Source: Cupriavidus pinatubonensis | GTDB taxonomy: Bacteria; Pseudomonadota; Gammaproteobacteria; Burkholderiales; Burkholderiaceae | Direction of reading: 5' to 3' | Assembly (NCBI RefSeq): GCF_019602855.1 | Contig: NZ_CP080767.1 | Location: 1,178,001 to 1,242,000, forward strand | Length of the DNA: 64,000 bases | Part shown: one piece after another, positions 58,908-64,000 of the stretch | Position numbering within the stretch: the first letter of the stretch is position 1 | Layout: each line of letters opens with the position of its first letter | The notes under the pieces: model-generated | Seen by the model: only the letters and a program-made list of their open reading frames with translations | The model's database searches: none | Told to the model about the DNA's origin: nothing | Position numbers and translations under genes: made by a program

Positions 58908-59650
58908 TGAAGGTGCTGTCCGCCATTGATCGGGAAGTTTGCACCAGTGACAAAGGCACTCTCCGTTGAGCTCAGGTAAGAAATCAGCGCTGCCACTTCT
59001 TCCGGTCTGCCGAGCCGGCCCATCGGAATCTGGGGAAGTACATGCTTATCGAGAATGTCGGCCGGCATGCTGGTCACCATGCGAGTCGCAAGGTAGCCCG
59101 GCGAGACGGTGTTCACCGTGACGCCCTTGCTGGCTAGTTCGAGCGCCAACGCCTTGGTAAAGCCATGCATGCCGGCTTTTGCCGCCGCATAGTTGGTCTG
59201 CCCAAAAGCGCCCTTGGATCCGTTCACCGACGAGATGTTGATGATCCGACCCCAACCGCGCGCAACCATGCCGTCGCATAGTGGCCGCGTCATGTTGAAC
59301 ACGGAATCGAGATCGGTGCGAAGCACCGCATCCCAGTCAGCCTTGTCCATATGCCGCAGGGTCTTGTCGCGCGTGATGCCCGCGTTGTTCACGAGCACGT
59401 CGACCTGGCCGGCTTCGGCCAGTGCCCGGGAGGCGCATCTCTGGCATGACTCGAAGTTCGCCACGTCCACCGGAAACGCCAGGAACTCGCGGCCCGCTTC
59501 CTGCTGTCGTTCGAGCCAACTGGCAACATGGTCATTGTGTTCGGAATGGGTAACGATCACCTGCATGCCATCGGCCAGCAAGCGGATGGCAATGGCTTCC
59601 CCGAGCCCGCCCATTCCCCCGGTTACCAGGGCCACCCTTTGTGCGGGCAC
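58904..59650 (-). CDS. phaB: Acetoacetyl-CoA reductase
   Basis: A 248-residue SDR enzyme that makes (R)-3-hydroxybutyryl-CoA. It has VALVTGGMGGLGEAIA, NNAGITRDKTLRHM, NISSVNGSKGAFGQTNY with Tyr and AAAKAG with Lys. The start is placed at GTG 59650: GGGAG lies upstream and the phasin stop is 4 bases before it, and length then matches PhaB (246-248). A longer frame to 59701 would run into the phasin gene. It is coupled to phaC. Confidence 0.92.
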   Translation of the reverse strand: MPAQRVALVTGGMGGLGEAIAIRLLADGMQVIVTHSEHNDHVASWLERQQEAGREFLAFPVDVANFESCQRCASRALAEAGQVDVLVNNAGITRDKTLRHMDKADWDAVLRTDLDSVFNMTRPLCDGMVARGWGRIINISSVNGSKGAFGQTNYAAAKAGMHGFTKALALELASKGVTVNTVSPGYLATRMVTSMPADILDKHVLPQIPMGRLGRPEEVAALISYLSSTESAFVTGANFPINGGQHLQ

Positions 59651-59654
59651 CGCG

Positions 59655-60131
59655 TCAGCTCCCGGCTGCAGTTGTCGCCGGCTGGCGGCTTGCTTGCCCA
59701 AGGGGCCACGTCATGATCTGGCTGACGTTATCGAAGATGCCTCTGAACTCGGTCAGCGGCAGGATAAAGCCGCCACCTGCGCCAAGTGCATTGCGCTGGG
59801 ACTCGGCCCAATGTTCCGTGCCGGCGCGAAGGTGTTCAAGAAAGCCAGATGCCGCTTCGACGGAAAGCTTTCCTGCCGCGCGCGAGAATTCCGCATTGCG
59901 TTCGATCTGCTCTGCGAGCATCTTGGTCGGTATGCCGTGAAACGCGTTCCAGTCGGGCGCAGCCGACATGGCCGCGAGCATGCGCTGGCCGCCCTTGATG
60001 TCGTCTTCCAGAGCCTTCACTTGCAGCTTCAGCATGGCCTGGCGGGCTTCCTCCATCAGGATCATTGCGCGCAGCGCCGCCTGGTGGCCGCTGCGGATCA
60101 TTTCAAACGTCGGGTCGGTGGCCGCGGACAT
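59655..60131 (-). CDS. Phasin
   Basis: A 158-residue helical protein, amphipathic and Ala/Met-rich, with repeating heptads (MILMEEARQAMLKLQVKALEDDIKGGQRMLAAM). The Phasin-family pattern of PHB granule coats is present, though it is distinct from the classical PhaP. It is the first gene of the phasin-phaB-phaC operon and has an FNR-type promoter 30-80 bases upstream. Confidence 0.85.
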   Translation of the reverse strand: MSAATDPTFEMIRSGHQAALRAMILMEEARQAMLKLQVKALEDDIKGGQRMLAAMSAAPDWNAFHGIPTKMLAEQIERNAEFSRAAGKLSVEAASGFLEHLRAGTEHWAESQRNALGAGGGFILPLTEFRGIFDNVSQIMTWPLGQASRQPATTAAGS

Positions 60132-60170
60132 GGTTAACTCCCTTGAGTGACAGGAAAATGCCTGTTGAAA

Positions 60171-60211
60171 ATACTAGAACAGGCGACCCAGTGTGGATTG
60201 ATGCATGTCAA
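60171..60211 (-). promoter_or_regulatory. FNR-dependent promoter of the phasin-phaB-phaC operon
   Basis: TTGATGCATGTCAA (60198-60211) matches the FNR box with one mismatch. Read leftward, TAGTAT (60176-60171) is the -10 candidate, giving a start near 60164, with the box centred at about -41, the class II FNR position. Confidence 0.75.
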
Positions 60212-60266
60212 ATTGAGGCGGCCGTCCGGTTGGGGAACAAGCCGGCCTTTTCCCAGGCTGGTCAGA

Positions 60267-60307
60267 TTGACATGCATCAAGAGGGATTCGCCTCAGCTTC
60301 CTAGCAT
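60267..60307 (+). promoter_or_regulatory. FNR-dependent promoter of the flavodoxin gene
   Basis: TTGACATGCATCAA (60267-60280) is the exact reverse complement of the box on the phasin side. TAGCAT (60302-60307) is the -10 candidate, with a start near 60314, again about 41 bases from the box centre. Confidence 0.7.
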
Positions 60308-60314
60308 TCCATGC

Positions 60315-60873
60315 ATGTCCCGGCGCGCCCGACGTCGGGTGAGGAGCCTCCCCCTGATCGTGTATTACTCACGGACCGGCACGGCCAGGCAAGTCGCGGA
60401 GACCTTGGCGGCGTACACCGGCTGGGGGGCAGGCAGAAGTTCGGGACGAGAATCCCAGGGCCGGCTTATACGGCGATTTGCGCTGCGTGCTCGACATGCT
60501 GCTGCATCGCACGCCGGCATGCCGCTACGAAGGGCCGCTACCCAGCGACTGCGTCCATGTGGTTGTCGTTGCACCGGTATGGCTCGGGCGTCTGGCGGCG
60601 CCCATGCGCAAGTTCTTGCTGGACCATGCGCCGTTCTCCGGTTCCGTGTCCGCAGTCTGCGTCATGGCTTCTCGTGGCGGTTTCCGCGCGGAGGACGACA
60701 TTGCCTTCCTGACCGGCAAGACGCCGGCGCCCGCCCTCGTGCTCAAGCAGCGCGACGTGCAGAGCGGCGCGGCCGCTGAACCGCTGGCAGCGTTCGCCGC
60801 GGCACTGCGCAATCGTCAGACAAGGCCCGAAGCCATCGTAAGGCCAGCGTGGATATCGCCCAGAGAGGCCTAG
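60315..60873 (+). pseudogene. Flavodoxin-like protein, frameshifted in a G6 tract
   Basis: The first frame gives LPLIVYYSRTGTARQVAETLAAYTGW, the FMN-binding start of a flavodoxin. At the run of six G (60424-60429) the frame is lost. With five G the protein reads on naturally through QAEVRDENPRAGLYGDLRCVLDMLL to VVAPVWLGRLAAPMRKFLLDH and the stop at 60873, about 186 residues. A length change in a homopolymer is the simplest cause. The start is uncertain, since the predicted transcript begins near 60314: GTG 60339 or CTG 60354 are alternatives. Confidence 0.75.
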
Positions 60874-60913
60874 CCTCCCGCCCGCCTTGCAGGCAACCTG
60901 ACGGAGATATGGA

Positions 60914-61057
60914 ATGTACAAGAAGATTCTCGTGGCAGTCGACGGCAGCCACTGCAGCGACCTGGCCCTGGACCATGCGATCGGACTGGCCGCCCTCTGC
61001 GACTCCGACCTGAAGGTCGTTCATGTGATCGGATTCCTCTGGAAAAAGGGATATGAA
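60914..61057 (+). pseudogene. Universal stress protein, truncated to its first 40 residues
   Basis: YKKILVAVDGSHCSDLALDHAIGLAALCDSDLKVVHVI is the start of a single-domain Usp. After it the sequence passes in frame into the leader of a response regulator; the remaining 100 residues with the ATP motif are gone. A GGAG site precedes ATG 60914, so a Usp-receiver fusion protein could be produced. Confidence 0.75.
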
Positions 61058-61690
61058 ATGACGCGCGTGCTCATTGCCGATGACCATGCCGTCGTGCGCG
61101 ACGGTCTCAAGCATATCCTGGAGCGCGCCGGCAAATTCGATGTGGTAGGCGAAGCCGCCGACGGCAGCCAGGTCCTGAAGCTCGTGCGCGACTGCGCGCC
61201 GCAGGTGCTGCTGCTCGACTTGTCGATGCCGGGCCGCAGCGGCCTGGAACTGATCCGCCTGTTGCGGGACGAGCAACCGGCGCTGCGCATCCTGGTACTG
61301 ACCATGCATGCTGAGCAGCAATACATCGTGCGCGCGTTCCAGGCCGGTGCGGCGGGCTATCTGACCAAGGAAAGCGCTGCGACCGAGCTGGTTTCTGCGA
61401 TCACCCAGGTGGCAAGCGGGGGCACGTATGTCAGCCAGGCGATTGCCGGCAAGCTGGCGACCAGCCTGCAGGAACATCAGGACGAAGCACCGCACTTGCG
61501 CCTGTCCGACCGGCATGAGCAACGTCATAGGTTTATCGCAGATCGAGTGCTTCAAGATCCAGCAGTTCGATCTGCTTGCCCTGTACCCGAATCAGTCCTT
61601 CCTGCTGGAAGCGCGACAGCGTGCGGCTCGCGGTCTCCAGGGTCATGCCCAGATAACTGCCGATGTCCTCGCGCGTCATGCGCAACGTGA
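61058..61690 (+). pseudogene. NarL/FixJ-type response regulator without its DNA-binding domain
   Basis: The receiver domain is complete: DD at 8-9, phospho-acceptor Asp54 (LLLDLSMPG), Thr83 and Lys104 (YLTKES). Homology ends at APHLRLSDRHE, near 61520, exactly where the LuxR helix-turn-helix should begin. The rest of the frame to 61690 is only the antisense of the fnr gene. AAGGG precedes ATG 61058. It may survive as a phospho-sink but cannot bind DNA by the usual route. Confidence 0.8.
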
Positions 61691-62318
61691 AGCATGTCGG
61701 CGAATAGCCCCTGCGCTGCAGGCGACGCGAGATGTTGAGCAGGAAGGCCGCCACGCGCTGCTCCGCCGTGAGGTTGCCGAGCAGCATCATCTGGCCGGTC
61801 TCGCGCACGATTTCCGCGCTCATCATCTTGTGCACCTGTTGCTGCAGCGATTTGACTTCGCGGCAAAGGGCTTCCAGCAGGTGGAACGGGATCACGCAGA
61901 CGGCGCTGTCTTCCAGGGCAATGGCGTCGCAGGTGTGGACCTCTGTCGAAATGCCGTCGAGGCCGAGCGTTTCGCCAGGAAGGAAAAAGCCGGACACGCA
62001 TTCCCTGCCGCTAGGGTGAGAGAGCACGGTCTTGATCGAGCCCGAACGCAGCGCGTAGATACTCTGGAACGGATCTCCGGCGCGGTAGAGCGCTTGACCT
62101 TGCCTGACCATCTTCCAGTTCTTCACCACGCTGTTCAGGCGCACTATGTCCGTCTCGTCGAGGTTGGACGCCATGCAGATGTGCCGGAGCATGCAGGTGG
62201 AGCACTGGGCACCCGGCTTCGGTGCGTTTTCGGTGGACAGCCTTGCATGGCGGTCAAGGGGGGCGCTGATCGCGTGCTGCTCGAGGTCGGCCGACGGCGA
62301 ATCACTGGTTCCGAACAT
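61533..62318 (-). CDS. fnr: FNR-type oxygen-sensing transcriptional regulator
   Basis: A 261-residue CRP/FNR-family protein. Cys39, Cys42 and Cys48 (CSTCMLRHIC) and Cys141 (AVCVIPF) are the four ligands of the oxygen-labile [4Fe-4S] cluster. The cNMP-like beta-roll has GDPFQSIYALRSGSIK; the helix-turn-helix MTREDIGSYLGMTLETASRTLSRFQ has the E--SR contact motif of FNR, matching TTGAT half-sites. GGAGAC precedes ATG 62318. It is the natural regulator of the FNR boxes in this region. Its downstream end faces the truncated response regulator. Confidence 0.95.
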   Translation of the reverse strand: MFGTSDSPSADLEQHAISAPLDRHARLSTENAPKPGAQCSTCMLRHICMASNLDETDIVRLNSVVKNWKMVRQGQALYRAGDPFQSIYALRSGSIKTVLSHPSGRECVSGFFLPGETLGLDGISTEVHTCDAIALEDSAVCVIPFHLLEALCREVKSLQQQVHKMMSAEIVRETGQMMLLGNLTAEQRVAAFLLNISRRLQRRGYSPTCFTLRMTREDIGSYLGMTLETASRTLSRFQQEGLIRVQGKQIELLDLEALDLR

Positions 62319-62380
62319 CGTTGTCTCCAGATGGCGGTGCTATCAGGGGCGCGTCTGCTGGCCCCGAGAGCCCGGTACTC

Positions 62381-62668
62381 CTATGGTTCGCTGCTTCTTG
62401 GTGCTGTGCCGGAGATCTCCAGCAGAGCGGTGCGCAGTTTGTCGACTTCCAGCGTCTTGTCGAAGCAATAGCTTCCGCCGGCCCGCAGGCAGGCCTTGCG
62501 CATCAGCGCAGACCCGCTGTTGGACAGCACGATCAAGGTGCTTTCCGGCAGCTTTACTGTGAGCAACCGGACGTGCCGCAGGCTTTGTCCGGTGCGCAGT
62601 CCGACCAGCACGATATCGGGACGAAGCGCCTCGAGTACCGGCAAGTCGGCTTCGGCATCCGTACCCAC
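62381..62668 (-). pseudogene. Degenerate response-regulator receiver fragment
   Basis: About 95 residues from GTG 62668. It covers helix 2 onward of a receiver: VLEALRPDIVLVGLRTG, LPESTLIVLSNSGSALMRKACLRAGGSYCFDKTLEVDKL. The N-terminal acidic pair is missing, and the phospho-acceptor position reads Gly (VLVGL) instead of Asp. The Ser and Lys of the switch region remain. It is a remnant or a phosphorylation-independent adaptor. Confidence 0.6.
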
Positions 62669-62860
62669 TCCAAGTCGTGGAGTTGGGTGCGGTGGCTCAT
62701 GTCCGCAGTATCGTCGCCGGCCGCCCCTTTCGAAATCAGGCGGGGCTGAGACTGGTGTCAGGCTTGAAGCATGCGCTGTCAGGTTTACCTGACAGCGTCG
62801 CGGCGGATTCCGACTTCGGCAATGTCGCTCCAGCGCCGCATGGAAGTCGATGCAGCGGCC

Positions 62861-62874
62861 TTGATGCAGAACAA
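62861..62874. promoter_or_regulatory. FNR-like box upstream of hsp20, one mismatch
   Basis: TTGATGCAGAACAA, one mismatch, centred 83 bases before the hsp20 ATG. A -10-like CAATCT is near 62896, about the right spacing. Confidence 0.45.
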
Positions 62875-62950
62875 ACGCCCGCGGCGCTCAACTGCCAATC
62901 TGGAAGCAGCCGGCCTTTCCGGTTCTGTTCCAGTCTTCAAGGAGATCACC

Positions 62951-63373
62951 ATGACCAACCTCAGGCACTTTGATCCGTTCTCTGTCGAACCCATCAGCGA
63001 CATGCTGCAGGGCATGCTGCGCTCATTCCGCGGGACTGCGGACAACGGTCTGGCATTCAAGGTCGATGTGTCGGAATCGGAGAGCGCCTACACCCTCGCC
63101 GCGGAACTGCCTGGTGTGAAGAAGGAGGACATCGACGTATCCGTCGATCGCGGCACGGTGATGATCAGCGCAAAGGTGGAGAAGTCCTCCGAGCAAAAAG
63201 AGGGCGAGCGCGTGATCCGGCGCGAGCGCTACAGCGGCTCGATGCAGCGTGCCTTTACGCTGGACGCCAACATCGACGAGGGCAAGGTCGAGGCCAGCTA
63301 CGACAATGGTGTGCTGCGCGTGGTCCTTCCCAAGAAGGAAACGTCGCCGCAACAGCGGATTACCGTGAAGTGA
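62951..63373 (+). CDS. Small heat-shock protein, Hsp20 family
   Basis: A 140-residue alpha-crystallin-type chaperone. The alpha-crystallin domain has FKVDVSESESAYTLAAELPGVKKEDIDVSVDRGTVMISA, RRERYSGSMQRAFTL and ASYDNGVLRVVLPKKE. It ends without the usual I-x-I tail, having QQRITVK instead, a degenerate version. AAGGAG precedes ATG 62951. It is followed 26 bases later by the CBS gene. Confidence 0.93.
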   Translation: MTNLRHFDPFSVEPISDMLQGMLRSFRGTADNGLAFKVDVSESESAYTLAAELPGVKKEDIDVSVDRGTVMISAKVEKSSEQKEGERVIRRERYSGSMQRAFTLDANIDEGKVEASYDNGVLRVVLPKKETSPQQRITVK

Positions 63374-63399
63374 AACCCTCTCTGCAAAGGAGTGCGGCA

Positions 63400-63864
63400 A
63401 TGAGAATTGACGAGCTTTGTACGCGTGAACCTGTCCATATTCCGCTTTCCTGCACATTGCAGGAAGCCGCAGTGCAAATGCGTGACCAGCATGTGGGCTC
63501 ATTGATCGTCACGGAAGCAACGGCGTCAGGCACGCGGGTCGCTGGTGTGCTGACCGATCGCGATATCGTGCTTGGCAGCACGGCGGCCGGGACAGACCCT
63601 TGCACCAATCAGGTGGGGGACATCATGACGCGCGGGCTGGTCACAATCGGCCGCCACAACGGTGTTGCCGATGCGATGCAGTTGATGCTCTCGCATGGTG
63701 TGCGCCGGCTTGGCGTGCTCGATGGTGAAGCGCTCATCGGAGTGATTTCGATGGACGACATTGTCGGCGCCATGGCGGCGGAGTGGGGCATGCTATCCAC
63801 GATCATCAGCAATGAGCAGGAGCGCGAGCGCACCGGCCATACCCAATCGGCGCTTCATGTCTGA
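63400..63864 (+). CDS. CBS-domain pair protein
   Basis: A 154-residue protein with two CBS motifs: CTLQEAAVQMRDQHVGSLIV..GVLTDRDIVL and VTIGRHNGVADAMQLMLSHGVRRLGVLDGEALIGVISMDDIVGAM. Such pairs bind adenine nucleotides as energy sensors. AAAGGAG precedes ATG 63400. It is in the Hsp20-CBS-BON run, common in beta-proteobacteria. Confidence 0.9.
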   Translation: MRIDELCTREPVHIPLSCTLQEAAVQMRDQHVGSLIVTEATASGTRVAGVLTDRDIVLGSTAAGTDPCTNQVGDIMTRGLVTIGRHNGVADAMQLMLSHGVRRLGVLDGEALIGVISMDDIVGAMAAEWGMLSTIISNEQERERTGHTQSALHV

Positions 63865-63945
63865 ACCATTGCAGGAATGGCGGACCTCGCCGCCGCACAG
63901 GCGCGTCGCATGCCGTTCCTCAAATCCATGTTGTGAGATGTCTCG

Positions 63946-64000
63946 ATGAAAACCGATCTTCAACTCAAGAAGGACGTCACGGAAGAGCTGGACTGGGATC
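63946..64000 (+). CDS. BON-domain protein, N-terminal part (window ends)
   Basis: MKTDLQLKKDVTEELDWD, the start typical of BON/OsmY-like periplasmic or cytoplasmic stress proteins. The rest lies beyond the window. Confidence 0.65.
   Translation, partial: MKTDLQLKKDVTEELDWD

Overview
The window reads as part of the main chromosome of a Burkholderiales beta-proteobacterium, most likely Cupriavidus or a close Ralstonia relative. The grounds are high GC, the core gene order (pyrG-kdsA-eno-ftsB; dapA-bamC; tilS-lysC-tRNA-Ser) and a polyhydroxybutyrate (PHB) operon. The genus is an inference from gene content; no alignment was run.

1-40.6 kb is dense housekeeping DNA. It opens with an Anbu-type proteasome-like hydrolase behind the tail of a probable transglutaminase-like gene. 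Then come pyrG, a Cys-type (metal-dependent class) kdsA, eno and ftsB; Hsp33 with a gamma-carbonic anhydrase; an acyl-CoA synthetase divergent from an alpha/beta hydrolase over a TetR-like operator; a thioredoxin-reductase-like ferredoxin-NADP reductase; a PHP phosphatase, a Sua5/YciO protein, a site-2 protease and a methyltransferase; dapA, bamC and a YycJ-like hydrolase. These are followed by a small Ala/Pro-rich lipoprotein, roxA/slyD, mutS, the DUF465-ppk2-uspA run, suhB, trmJ, cysE, the TPR-ppiA-ppiB-lpxH run, cysS, a 3-methyladenine glycosylase, accA, tilS, lysC and tRNA-Ser(GCU). Several intrinsic terminators mark the ends of transcription units.

40.6-53.3 kb, directly after the tRNA-Ser gene, is an accessory and decaying stretch. 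It holds a restriction-endonuclease-like gene broken by two frameshifts, an orphan amino-acid-binding protein, an orphan NeuD-type acyltransferase, a four-helix membrane protein and a 22-bp inverted repeat. A LysR-controlled aromatic-catabolism remnant follows: a nitroreductase with a scrambled N-terminus, an oxidoreductase reduced to its two ends, a VOC dioxygenase, a YCII-like protein and a fumarylacetoacetase-family hydrolase. Then come an arsR-arsI pair and the C-terminal piece of a CheB-like methylesterase.

53.3-64 kb is a low-oxygen/stress and PHB module: DUF1488, two double-domain universal stress proteins, a beta-CASP RNase-like protein, a phasin-phaB-phaC operon, a flavodoxin frameshifted in a G tract, a Usp remnant fused to a response regulator without its DNA-binding domain, an FNR regulator with all four cluster cysteines, a degenerate receiver, Hsp20, a CBS-pair protein and the start of a BON protein. 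Five FNR/Anr-like boxes (one perfect, four with one mismatch) lie in its promoter regions. Two of them are exact mirror images between the phasin and flavodoxin genes, and each sits about 41 bp before a predicted start site. I infer that the module is FNR-controlled and couples oxygen limitation to PHB storage and protein protection. It appears to be losing parts by deletion.
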